From NCBI GenBank assembly GCA_003248565.1, contig QFOV01000127.1:1-9170 (forward strand): DNA of 9,170 bases, given 5' to 3'. Of this stretch, positions 1 through 6,347 are shown one piece after another (positions within the stretch are counted from its first letter, which is position 1; the number at the start of each line of letters is the position of its first letter). Below the pieces are notes generated by a model, which saw nothing but the letters and a program-made list of their open reading frames with translations, was not told where the DNA came from and did no database searches. The stretch comes from Stenotrophomonas sp. (lineage in GTDB: Bacteria > Pseudomonadota > Gammaproteobacteria > Xanthomonadales > Xanthomonadaceae). A program made the translations under genes and the position numbers.

Positions 1-1
1 T

Positions 2-1369
2 GGCAAGTGGAGTTTCACGCCAGGCGTTGGTTTGAATGAAGGTCCGCATAGCCTGACTGCTACCGTAACGACGGCGGCCAATGGCGAGAGCGCAAGGAGT
101 GACGTCTTCGACTTCACTATTGATGTGACCAGCCCCAGTACACCGACCATTAAGCAGATACATGATGGTACAGGTGCGGTGCAAGGTGCGCTTCAACAGG
201 GCCAGAGTACGGACGACACCGCGCCGACCCTGTCCGGTAAGGCCGAGGCTGGCAGCCTCGTGAGCATCTACGACAAGGGCGTTCTGCTGGGTAGTGTCAC
301 TGCAGGCGACAACGGCGACTGGAGCTATACGCCGAATCCTGCCCTGCTCGATGGTCCGCACGAGTTCACCGTGAAGGCTGAAGACAAGGCGGGCAATGCC
401 AGTCCCCCATCGGAGGTGTTCGATATCGTCGTCGACACGGTTGCGCCTGACAAGCCGGTAATCGACCAGGTGTATGACGATCAGGGGGCGCGTACGGGAA
501 GCATTGCCGCGGGAGGGATCACCGACGATGCCCGGCCGACCATCACCGGTACGGCCGAAGCTGGCTGCACCGTGATCGTCAGGAATGGCGAGCTCGAGCT
601 TGGGGCTGCTGTGGCTGATGCCGATGGCAGGTGGACGCTCGAGCTGCCAACAGACCTGGCCGATGGCGGTCACGTGCTGAGCGTTGCCGCGCTGGATGTA
701 GCCGGTAACCTGAGCGCGCCGTCCGACAGCTTCGAGCTGATTGTCGATACCTCGATTCCGACAGTTCCGAAAATAACCAACGTCAGGGATGATGTGGGTG
801 TGTACACGGGAATTCTTCAGAATGGTGGCAGTACCGATGACGCAAGGCCGACCATCAACGGAAATGGGAAGGCGGGCGAGCTGATCGAGATCAGATCCGG
901 CGACACGCTGCTCGGAAGCACGGTGGTTGGTGAGAACGGTCGCTGGAGTTTCACTCCGGAGATCGCGCTGACCGAAGGTGTGCACGGATTCTCTGCAGTC
1001 GCAGTGAGTGCTGGAGGTGCTGAGAGTGAGGTCAGCAATATCTATGCTGTTCGTGTCGACACCGTGGCGCCCGATCATCCGATCATCGACGCCGTGCAGG
1101 ATAACGCTGGTGCGTGGATGGGCGACCTTGAGAACGGTCAGACCACCGATGACCGGACACCTACGTTTGTTGGCAGGGCGGAGCCGAACTCGACCATCAT
1201 TGTTTTCAAGGGAGGCGAAGAGGTTGGCTTCGCAGCAGTCAATGAAAGCGGCAGCTGGACTTATGCTGCCGATCGCCTGGCGTACGGCGAACACCGCTTT
1301 ACCTTCCAATCGTTCGATGTGGCGGGAAACATGAGCGATGCCTCCGAGGAATGGGTGGTTGTTGTTGCG
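2..1369 (+). repeat. Tandem Ig-like coding repeats with an exact 312-nt period
   Basis: The conserved Asp of the inter-domain linker (DVT, VDT, VDT, VDT) falls at codons starting at 122, 434, 746 and 1058, a spacing of exactly 312 nt or 104 residues each time. Modules are therefore 122-433, 434-745, 746-1057 and 1058-1369, preceded by a partial module at 2-121. The copies are clearly diverged in protein sequence, so this is an old array rather than a recent duplication. At the next expected boundary (1370) the Asp is replaced by Met in a VVVVAMA stretch, which marks the end of the array. Confidence 0.9.
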
Positions 1370-1648
1370 ATGGCGATCAGATCTGCCCCGGAAGATGCAC
1401 ACGCTGATGCGTCTTCGCTGCCGCAAGAGCTGCTTGTCGATGCGCAGTTTGAGCTCTTCAACCAGGATGCTGTGCAGTGCGAGGCGGTATCCGATCCAGT
1501 TCCACTTATCGGCCTGTACGTATCCACCGAGGGCGATAGACAAGAGAGTTGGGTGACGGGAAGCAGCTCAGCTTGCGAGAGCAATGAACGGCATTCGGCA
1601 GGCGATATTGAGCTAACCAACCTGTTCGAGGAGCAGCTGGTCGCCTGA
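2..1648 (+). CDS. Large Ig-like repeat adhesin, C-terminal part (5' end outside the window)
   Basis: The reading frame is open from base 2, so this is the last 548 residues of a longer protein; the first in-frame TTG at 32 lies inside a repeat (GKWSFTPGVGLNEG) and is not a start. It holds one partial and four full tandem Ig-like modules. Each contains VDT-x-x-P, TDDxxPT, G-x-W-x-(Y/F)-(T/E) and D-x-AGN-x-S type motifs, typical of bacterial Ig domains in BapA, SiiE and LapA-like surface adhesins. These are generally exported by type I secretion and mediate cell-surface or biofilm adhesion. Residues from about 457 to 548 do not fit the repeat. They contain two cysteines and end in DIELTNLFEEQLVA, an acidic and hydrophobic tail compatible with a type I secretion signal. 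No RTX calcium nonapeptides are visible. The gene is followed by a terminator and a TolC-type channel gene, supporting secretion by a type I system. The family call is firm; adhesion as the role is inferred. Confidence 0.88.
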   Translation, partial: GKWSFTPGVGLNEGPHSLTATVTTAANGESARSDVFDFTIDVTSPSTPTIKQIHDGTGAVQGALQQGQSTDDTAPTLSGKAEAGSLVSIYDKGVLLGSVTAGDNGDWSYTPNPALLDGPHEFTVKAEDKAGNASPPSEVFDIVVDTVAPDKPVIDQVYDDQGARTGSIAAGGITDDARPTITGTAEAGCTVIVRNGELELGAAVADADGRWTLELPTDLADGGHVLSVAALDVAGNLSAPSDSFELIVDTSIPTVPKITNVRDDVGVYTGILQNGGSTDDARPTINGNGKAGELIEIRSGDTLLGSTVVGENGRWSFTPEIALTEGVHGFSAVAVSAGGAESEVSNIYAVRVDTVAPDHPIIDAVQDNAGAWMGDLENGQTTDDRTPTFVGRAEPNSTIIVFKGGEEVGFAAVNESGSWTYAADRLAYGEHRFTFQSFDVAGNMSDASEEWVVVVAMAIRSAPEDAHADASSLPQELLVDAQFELFNQDAVQCEAVSDPVPLIGLYVSTEGDRQESWVTGSSSACESNERHSAGDIELTNLFEEQLVA

Positions 1649-1656
1649 TCAAAGAG

Positions 1657-1697
1657 CGCCCGGAGAGTATAAGCAGAACTCTCCGGGTGTCTCTCTT
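1657..1697 (+). terminator. Rho-independent-type terminator after the adhesin gene
   Basis: Bases 1659-1668 (CCCGGAGAGT) are perfectly complementary to 1678-1687 (ACTCTCCGGG), giving a 10-bp stem with a 9-nt loop. It can be extended outward by one G-U and one C-G pair. The 3' side runs into TGTCTCTCTT, pyrimidine-rich but not a pure T tract. It starts 8 nt after the adhesin stop codon, so it most likely ends the adhesin transcript and separates it from the channel gene. Confidence 0.75.
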
Positions 1698-1886
1698 CGC
1701 TGCACATCGGATGCGCGAGCTCTGCCCGGTTGGAGATGGGCGGCGAAACCGGTTCATTGCCGGCTACCGCGACCGAACCCTGCCCCGCAGAAAACTGGTG
1801 ACGAGTCGATTCAATCCGGGGCAAGCCGGAGCACGCCAGCCGTTCTGAATCTACAGTGCTACGTGCTGTGGGTGTGAGTACTACTT

Positions 1887-1891
1887 TGAGG
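1887..1891 (+). promoter_or_regulatory. Ribosome binding site deciding the ATG 1898 start of the TolC-type gene
   Basis: TGAGG lies 6 nt upstream of ATG 1898. This supports that ATG over the upstream in-frame GTG at 1856, which would add 14 residues ahead of a normal-looking signal peptide. Confidence 0.55.
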
Positions 1892-1897
1892 TTGCGG

Positions 1898-3601
1898 ATG
1901 AGCAATTTTGACAAAGGCTTGGCCTTCCCTGTAACAGGCGCGGTTCGGAAGCTGTCGGTCATGTACCTGGGCGCTGCCTTGGCTACGGCGGTGCCCTCTA
2001 GCGCGCTTGCGCGAGCTGGGAATGAGCTTCTGCAGTTCGAGCAGGCTTCTCCCGATGGTCGTATAGCCGACATCGGTACTCAAGCGCAGCGCTCTTCGCC
2101 ACAATGCGACGGGCTGGCAAATGGTGTGACGAAGGAAATTCCAACTCCAACCATCGTGTGGCCGGTCCGCGATAGCCAGGCCACTCCATCGTCGGTCGGT
2201 TTGGTGGAGGATGTGCTTGTATACGAGCATGTCCCGTACGCAAGCCAGGATGTTCCTGGCATTCCAGAAGAGGCGGCTCCAGCAGGCAAGGATGATCAGA
2301 TTGCCGCAAGCGCGGAGCTCGGCATCTCTGCGCCCCTGCAGGGTGTCTCTACGACGGAGGCACTGGCTACAGGACCAGGCTTGGTTCCCGAGGCCGAGCT
2401 GCGCAGTTTGTTCCTGGGCATGGTTGGTGCCGCGGCAACCCGCAGCCCGGCGGTGGCAGGTGCATTGGCGCAGTACGCAGCGTCCAAGGCTGATGTCTCC
2501 GAAGCCAAAGGACAGCGTTATCCGCAATTGAATATCAGTGCTAGCGGGCTTTCCCGTGCGTTTGGCTCCGGTGCCGTTATCCGTGGTCGGGACCCGTCAC
2601 TAAGTTTGGGCATCACCACCACGCTATTCGATTGGGGGCGCGTGCGCAGGACCATCGAGAGTCGCGGGTATCTGCTCGACGCTGCTGATTCCGCGGTGCA
2701 GGGACAGTTGGAGTCCTCAGCGTACGATGTGACCTCGAATCTGATTGAGCTCGGAAAGCAGCGGGTCATTGTCGCAGCCAGTCAGCGCTATGTTGACCGC
2801 ATGATTGAGCTGGTAAAAATGCTTGAAGGTATCGTCGCGGTTGATGCCGGTAGGGTAAGTGAGTTGACCCAGGCGCGGGCACGGCTGCTGCAGGCTGAAG
2901 CAGCGCGTAGCACCGCGGACTCAAGATCACGTGATATCGAGATCAGTCTGCGCAGGATGGTTGGTGACCGCCCGCTGTCTGGTTTGCCGGGCTCCCAATA
3001 CTGGGATATACGGTTGCCTGAGCTGGCCTGGCTGCTGGTCGCATCGCAACACCATCCAACAGTGTTGCAGGCCAGGGCGTCGGCCCGTTCGGCGCATGTG
3101 CAAGCCGATGCAGTGCACTCTGCGCGTCTGCCTCAGCTCAACTGGGTGGTCAGCAAGGATACGGGCGATGATATCTATGGCCGCGACGCTGCATGGCAGA
3201 CGGGATTGACGTTGTCCTGGTCCGCGTACCGTGGTGGATCGGGTCGTGCATCGGAAGCAGCTGCGCGGCAGCGAGCGCAGGCAGCTTGGATGGCGGCAGA
3301 GCAGCAGGTCCAGGACCTGGAATACCGGATTCGCGCAGCCAACCAGGACGCCCGTTCGCTCGTTGATCGTGCCGATCTCTATCGCGACCTGTCGTTGGAG
3401 TCGAACAAGATTCGCGTCGCATTCTATGAGCAGTGGTATCACCTGGGGCGGCGCACGTTGCTCGATGTCCTGTCTTCAGAGAGTGAACATTACAACAACC
3501 AGGTCGCTGAAATATCGAGCCGATTTGATGGCTATCAGGCCGTAGTCCGCCAATACGCAAGCGCCGGGGTGCTGCTTGACTGGCTGAGGGTTGGTTCATA
3601 A
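1898..3601 (+). CDS. TolC/LapE-type outer-membrane channel of a type I secretion system
   Basis: The protein has 567 residues when started at ATG 1898. A Sec signal peptide covers about residues 1-38 or 1-40 (basic R17 K18, a hydrophobic stretch, then ALARA). Residues of about 41-165 form an extension rich in Ala, Pro, Ser and Gly that I do not recognise. From about 166 to the end it is an outer membrane efflux protein (OEP) fold. Visible markers are the LSLGITTTLFDWGR strand and turn near 235-248, a matching second half with TGLTLSWSAYRGG, long Ala/Gln/Glu-rich helices, and the conserved GRRTLLDVLSSESE segment at 517. The double OEP pattern is that of TolC, LapE/AggA and BapB-like channels, which form the outer-membrane exit duct with an ABC exporter and a periplasmic adaptor. 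Its position just after an Ig-repeat adhesin suggests that adhesin is the cargo. The usual mature family length is about 420-450 residues, so the excess is almost all in the extension. Specificity for type I secretion rather than drug efflux is inferred from context. Confidence 0.88.
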   Translation: MSNFDKGLAFPVTGAVRKLSVMYLGAALATAVPSSALARAGNELLQFEQASPDGRIADIGTQAQRSSPQCDGLANGVTKEIPTPTIVWPVRDSQATPSSVGLVEDVLVYEHVPYASQDVPGIPEEAAPAGKDDQIAASAELGISAPLQGVSTTEALATGPGLVPEAELRSLFLGMVGAAATRSPAVAGALAQYAASKADVSEAKGQRYPQLNISASGLSRAFGSGAVIRGRDPSLSLGITTTLFDWGRVRRTIESRGYLLDAADSAVQGQLESSAYDVTSNLIELGKQRVIVAASQRYVDRMIELVKMLEGIVAVDAGRVSELTQARARLLQAEAARSTADSRSRDIEISLRRMVGDRPLSGLPGSQYWDIRLPELAWLLVASQHHPTVLQARASARSAHVQADAVHSARLPQLNWVVSKDTGDDIYGRDAAWQTGLTLSWSAYRGGSGRASEAAARQRAQAAWMAAEQQVQDLEYRIRAANQDARSLVDRADLYRDLSLESNKIRVAFYEQWYHLGRRTLLDVLSSESEHYNNQVAEISSRFDGYQAVVRQYASAGVLLDWLRVGS

Positions 3602-3604
3602 ACC

Positions 3605-3627
3605 ACTGATTTAAAATCAGTTTTCTT
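3605..3627 (+). terminator. Weak AT-rich terminator after the TolC-type gene
   Basis: Bases 3605-3612 (ACTGATTT) and 3614-3621 (AAATCAGT) are perfect inverted copies around one central base. A physical stem would be about 6 bp with a 5-nt loop. It is followed at once by TTTTCTT. It begins 4 nt after the stop codon. The stem is AT-rich, so termination may be incomplete. Confidence 0.5.
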
Positions 3628-3631
3628 GACA
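3626..3631 (+). promoter_or_regulatory. Possible -35 box (TTGACA) in the leader of the DUF2846-like gene
   Basis: A perfect TTGACA sits directly after the T-rich tail of the preceding terminator. At 16 to 18 nt downstream there is only TTGTGA, TGTGAA or GTGAAG, none a good -10 match, so this may be chance. If real, the transcript would have a leader of more than 240 nt before ATG 3907. Confidence 0.2.
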
Positions 3632-3894
3632 TTGGCTTGGTTTTTTGTTGTGAAGCCAGTTCGCGGCGGCTTTGCGTTGCATGCTGCGGCGATGCACGTT
3701 TTGAGACTTTCCCTATGTATGGGGTCTTTCCGGAAAAACATACTGGCAGCAACGAAGCGGTGGATCGTGGCTTGTCGGTGCGATGTGGGTGTAGAGCTGA
3801 GGGTCATGGTCGAGAATCTGGGCGAGGGTAATCCTTCCCATTGAGCGCGCATCAATGGCTTTCACTCCGGTCTGCGAAATGCAAATACGTTACT

Positions 3895-3900
3895 GAGGAA
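3895..3900 (+). promoter_or_regulatory. Ribosome binding site deciding the ATG 3907 start
   Basis: GAGGAA lies 6 nt before ATG 3907. The longer frame that would begin at TTG 3841 lacks such a site and would put 22 extra polar residues before the signal peptide, so ATG 3907 is chosen. Confidence 0.7.
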
Positions 3901-3906
3901 TGTGGC

Positions 3907-4662
3907 ATGTCTATTGATGAAACGATGAAACGCGCGGCATCGGTTTTTACTGCGGCAACGGTCTGCGCGCTTGTGTATACGGGGGCTCATGCGGCAATTC
4001 CCGGGTCTGCGTTTGCCGAAACCTACCAGCCGGTACCAGCGGTGGTGGCCAATCAGAGTCAGGTGGTTTACTACCGCGCCGGAACCGCTGGTCAGCAGGC
4101 CAGTGCGGCGAATGTGTACGTGGATAGTGAGTTTCATGCCAGCCTCCTGCCTGGTGCCTTTACCGTGTTGTGCATCGCGCCGGGCGTTCACGAGCTGAAT
4201 GCCTCGGTGAACGATGCCCCGCGCTATGACGGCAAGCGCGCGCAGTCGCAAACTAGCCTTGAAGGGGGCAAAACCTATTTCCTGAAGGTAAGCGAGAACG
4301 GCGCGTTGCTGCCAAAGGAGGTCAACCGTGTGGATGCCGAGAGGGAGCTTACCAACAGCCAGCGCCAGGTTCACCTGCTGTCGCGTGCGTCTGCGGCGAT
4401 GGAGTGCAACTACACGGCGACGGTGATGGCGCAGGCGTACACCTTGTACGGCAACGCAGCGTCAGCATTGGGCGAGACCGGACACCCCGCGCGCAGCGCA
4501 CAGGGACGTGGCACGGTAGCAGTGGTTTCCAGTCAATCGACGAAGGATGGCGTTGGCCTCGACCTGATGGATGCAGTCGGTCGCATCAATGTAGTTGACC
4601 AAGACGCTGGCAATGGAGCGGCGGGAACGTCGCGCACAGGTGGAGTGGAAGATGCAAGTTGA
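3907..4662 (+). CDS. Exported protein with a DUF2846-like domain, probable accessory of the adhesin locus
   Basis: The 251-residue protein starts with a signal peptide: K8 R9, a hydrophobic stretch at about 11-30, and cleavage after AHA (29) or AFA (37). There is no lipobox, because the only early Cys (C20) lies inside the hydrophobic core. Residues of about 52-168 form a compact beta-rich domain: VVYYRAG at 53-59, a VYVDSEFHASLLPGAF segment, C89, APGVHELNAS near 91-100, GGKTYFLKV near 120, then a helical LPKEVNRVDAERELTNSQRQ stretch and C167. The order 'small extended residue pattern, exposed bait-like strand, GGKTYFLKV' resembles DUF2846 proteins and, from memory, the N-terminal part of some OmpA-family proteins found in type I adhesin loci. 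C89 and C167 could form a disulfide. Residues 168-251 are low-complexity, rich in Ala, Gly, Ser and Thr, with no OmpA domain. Export is well supported; the domain name is moderately sure; the molecular role is unknown. Confidence 0.75.
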   Translation: MSIDETMKRAASVFTAATVCALVYTGAHAAIPGSAFAETYQPVPAVVANQSQVVYYRAGTAGQQASAANVYVDSEFHASLLPGAFTVLCIAPGVHELNASVNDAPRYDGKRAQSQTSLEGGKTYFLKVSENGALLPKEVNRVDAERELTNSQRQVHLLSRASAAMECNYTATVMAQAYTLYGNAASALGETGHPARSAQGRGTVAVVSSQSTKDGVGLDLMDAVGRINVVDQDAGNGAAGTSRTGGVEDAS

Positions 4663-4894
4663 TAGCGGTTCGACAGTTGGACCCGTGGATGCGTTCTCCA
4701 ACAGAAATGGCAAGCTTCTGGTTGCCAATTGCATGGATGGTCGAACACGTGCGACCGGCTGCAGTTCGCAGTACCTCCGAACGGTCATTCGGGAGTATAC
4801 GTATCGTCAGTAACAGGCGGAGTCTGGGCAGCTTCGTTTCCCCTATTCGTGGCGTTCCTATCGTCGGGGTAGGCACCGCAGCCCAAACGTAGTC
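4663..4894. other. Gap of about 230 bases without a convincing gene
   Basis: Small open frames cross this interval (4595-4813 and 4659-4892) but lack ribosome sites and recognisable protein patterns. Two weak hairpins are visible: GGTCG/CGACC at 4739-4756, and CTCCGAA/TTCGGGAG with one bulge at 4775-4795. Just after them is an 8-bp palindrome ATACGTAT at 4797-4804. None is followed by a T tract, so I do not call a terminator. Confidence 0.4.
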
Positions 4895-5617
4895 ATGCAC
4901 AAAGGAGGTACGTCCTCTCGTCTCAGGGTGCTGCAAGGATCTGGAACTCATAAGTCAATTGTTACCTGTTCGCGAGGCGGAAGCATCCGCAGCGCTGACC
5001 GTGAAGAGCAGTCAGAACAACAGTTTTCCAGAATCTCCATGGTTGTTCTTGTCAGCAATTCGGCTGCTTCGATGCAACGCTGTCGACTGCCTGTGAAGGC
5101 CTTCCTGCCAGGTATCTATCGCTCGGAAGTCCCGACGGAGGGCGCCCGCCAGGCACTAGCAAGCTTCGATCGTGTCTTGAAGATGTGTGTCACAAAAGTG
5201 GGCAGAGCGCGCATCGAGGCAGCAGGGAGTACCGGCCATGCTGCCTCCTTTGGAAGCGAGTCTGACTCCAGTCGAGTGCTGGGTCGACGCTGTTTGCAGA
5301 TCGGTTGTCAATCGCGGCGCTCCGCACGTCCTAGGCGTTTGGGAGTGCCGCTAGGCAAACAGTGGGAAGTCAATCTTGCTGCGGACGTGCTGGGTAGCAG
5401 CGAACCCGCCGCATCCTACCTCGACGGGTGCGATTGGCTGAGGGCATCTGGGGAAGCTACGAAGGCCAGGAGGCGGTTGGCTCTGATGGTTGGGTCCGTC
5501 GTAACGTCCTTGTTGGATAAAAGAGTGATCGCTCTGGCTGCTTGCCAGGGTGGATGGGGAGCGCCGACCAGCATGCTGACCGGTATCTACTTGGTGTTAC
5601 TGGCATTTGCAGTGTAG
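4895..5617 (+). CDS. Unrecognised hypothetical protein, existence uncertain
   Basis: A 240-codon frame fills the space between the DUF2846-like gene and the response regulator. I recognise no domain. The product is rich in Ser, Arg, Ala and Gly, has many cysteines scattered through it, has no signal peptide at its N-terminus, and ends in a hydrophobic segment (TSMLTGIYLVLLAFAV). For it being real: a stop-free run this long is unlikely by chance at this base composition, no long frame competes on either strand, and its TAG overlaps the ribosome site of the next gene, as in coupled operon genes. Against: no ribosome site precedes ATG 4895, third-position GC by my rough count is only about half in the first 50 codons, and the amino-acid make-up is odd. 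It could be an orphan gene, a decayed gene, or non-coding regulatory DNA. A short VNLAADVL near residue 158 faintly recalls the start of OmpA-type domains. Confidence 0.35.
   Translation: MHKGGTSSRLRVLQGSGTHKSIVTCSRGGSIRSADREEQSEQQFSRISMVVLVSNSAASMQRCRLPVKAFLPGIYRSEVPTEGARQALASFDRVLKMCVTKVGRARIEAAGSTGHAASFGSESDSSRVLGRRCLQIGCQSRRSARPRRLGVPLGKQWEVNLAADVLGSSEPAASYLDGCDWLRASGEATKARRRLALMVGSVVTSLLDKRVIALAACQGGWGAPTSMLTGIYLVLLAFAV
4901..4909 (+). promoter_or_regulatory. Perfect Shine-Dalgarno-like AAAGGAGGT without a well-placed start
   Basis: The motif matches the anti-Shine-Dalgarno end of 16S rRNA over its whole length. No ATG, GTG or TTG lies 5-12 nt downstream; the first in-frame GTG of the 4895-5617 frame is at 4928, 18 nt away. 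ATG 4895 lies upstream of the motif, so the motif cannot serve it. It may be chance, a remnant of a decayed gene, or a regulatory element. Confidence 0.3.
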
Positions 5618-5622
5618 AGGAG
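5616..5622 (+). promoter_or_regulatory. Ribosome binding site pointing to TTG 5631 as the regulator start
   Basis: AGAGGAG lies 8 nt upstream of TTG 5631, an ideal distance. The only alternative ATG, at 5646, is 23 nt away. The site overlaps the TAG (5615-5617) of the upstream frame, so if that frame is translated the two may be coupled. Confidence 0.65.
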
Positions 5623-5630
5623 TTGATTCA

Positions 5631-6314
5631 TTGAAATGGTCAATCATGGCGCCACTCCGCGTTGCGGTGTTGGATGACCACTATTTAATTCAGATGGCTT
5701 TGGAGCTACGACTCTCGCGCGAAGCAGACATGAAAGTTGTTGGCGTCTATGCAAACAGTCGGGATCTGCTTGCTTCCTTGAGTGAGACTCCGGCGGATCT
5801 GCTGATACTTGACTATGCGCTTGGTGCAAGTGAGCTCGATGGACTACATCTGATTGGATTGATCCGCCGTAGGTTTCCTACGTTATGCATACTCATTTCC
5901 TCGTCGACTGAGACGCCATCGGTCGTGAACCTTTCGCTCAGTGTCGGCGCGAATGGCTTCTTTGGAAAGTCCGAGAGCGCGGAACTGTTGGTTGAAGCAA
6001 TACGCAAGGTGGCCTCGGGCGAAACCTATGTGTCGCCGGGACTGGCTTACCGACTGGGGCGACAGCCGACTGCGGGGCGCTCAATGCCCGATGTGAAAGG
6101 CGCGCAGCGCCTGCTGAATGATCCAACGCTGTCACCCAAAGAGCGAGAGGTGCTGCGCTGTTGTCTGGACGGGATGTCGGTTTCGCAGATATCACGGAAG
6201 TTCATGCGCAGCATGAAAACCATTAGTGGGCAGAAGCAAGCCGCATTTCGAAAGCTTGGGGTTCGTACCGATGCAGAGCTTTTCAAGCTGCAGCACAGCC
6301 TCGCCACCAACTGA
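5631..6314 (+). CDS. RcsB/BvgA-type response regulator (REC + LuxR-type HTH)
   Basis: With the TTG start the protein has 227 residues, close to RcsB (216) and BvgA (209). The receiver domain shows the acidic pair D15 D16 (VAVLDDHYLI), the phospho-acceptor D61 (LLILDYALG), Ser at about 91 after strand 4, and K113 (GFFGKSE). The loop after D61 has extra residues (ALGASELDG), as in RcsB. The C-terminal LuxR-type helix-turn-helix covers about 166-221: LSPKEREVLRCCLDGMSVSQISRKF followed by RSMKTISGQK and FRKLGV. The TIS-x-QK and KLGV pattern is closer to RcsB than to BvgA or EvgA. It probably binds DNA as a phosphorylated dimer and is phosphorylated by the kinase encoded 33 nt downstream. ATG 5646 would give 222 residues with all motifs intact. 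Targets are not shown; the neighbouring adhesin genes are plausible. Confidence 0.92.
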   Translation: MKWSIMAPLRVAVLDDHYLIQMALELRLSREADMKVVGVYANSRDLLASLSETPADLLILDYALGASELDGLHLIGLIRRRFPTLCILISSSTETPSVVNLSLSVGANGFFGKSESAELLVEAIRKVASGETYVSPGLAYRLGRQPTAGRSMPDVKGAQRLLNDPTLSPKEREVLRCCLDGMSVSQISRKFMRSMKTISGQKQAAFRKLGVRTDAELFKLQHSLATN

Positions 6315-6347
6315 TTGAATCTGAGTATTGCTACCGTGCCGCACAAC

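Larger units (their letters stand above)
1649..1897. other. Intergenic region between adhesin and channel genes
   Basis: After the terminator (to about 1697) there are about 200 bases before the channel gene. I see no convincing promoter pair, tRNA or small gene. A long frame on the opposite strand (1261-2073) crosses it, but it lies mostly over the adhesin and the channel N-terminus and reads as a shadow. A promoter for the channel gene should lie here because of the terminator, but I cannot place it. Confidence 0.4.
3602..3906. other. Intergenic leader region of about 300 bases
   Basis: Apart from the terminator and the possible -35 box at its left end, and a ribosome binding site at its right end, I see no convincing gene. 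Short open frames starting near 3626 and 3637 have no ribosome site or recognisable protein pattern. A small imperfect hairpin (GAC..CCC/GGG.GTC) lies around 3705-3726. The length would allow a regulatory leader or a small RNA, but nothing in the sequence shows one. Confidence 0.4.

Noticed and set aside
1856..1897. GTG 1856 as start of the channel gene
   Set aside because: ATG 1898 has a TGAGG site at 6 nt and gives a normal signal peptide; the extra 14 residues add nothing recognisable.
1261..2073. 270-codon frame on the minus strand
   Set aside because: It lies opposite the end of the adhesin, its terminator and the start of the channel gene. Its product is Ser/Arg/Ala-rich without a recognisable pattern, as expected for the shadow of GC-rich coding DNA.
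2927..3752. Overlapping minus-strand frames over the 3' end of the channel gene
   Set aside because: Arg/Pro/Ser-rich products, no ribosome sites, and they lie over a clear OEP coding region.
3626..3844. Small 72-codon frame in the leader before the DUF2846-like gene
   Set aside because: Starts at TTG within the terminator tail, with no ribosome site and no recognisable protein pattern.
4739..4756. GGTCG/CGACC hairpin after the DUF2846-like gene as a terminator
   Set aside because: Only a 5-bp stem with an 8-nt loop and no following T tract.
5868..5882. Inverted repeat CGTAGG-TTT-CCTACG inside the response regulator gene
   Set aside because: A perfect 6-bp stem with a 3-nt loop, but inside the conserved receiver coding region with no T tract; most likely chance, though it contains TAGG/CCTA bases recalling RcsB-type boxes.
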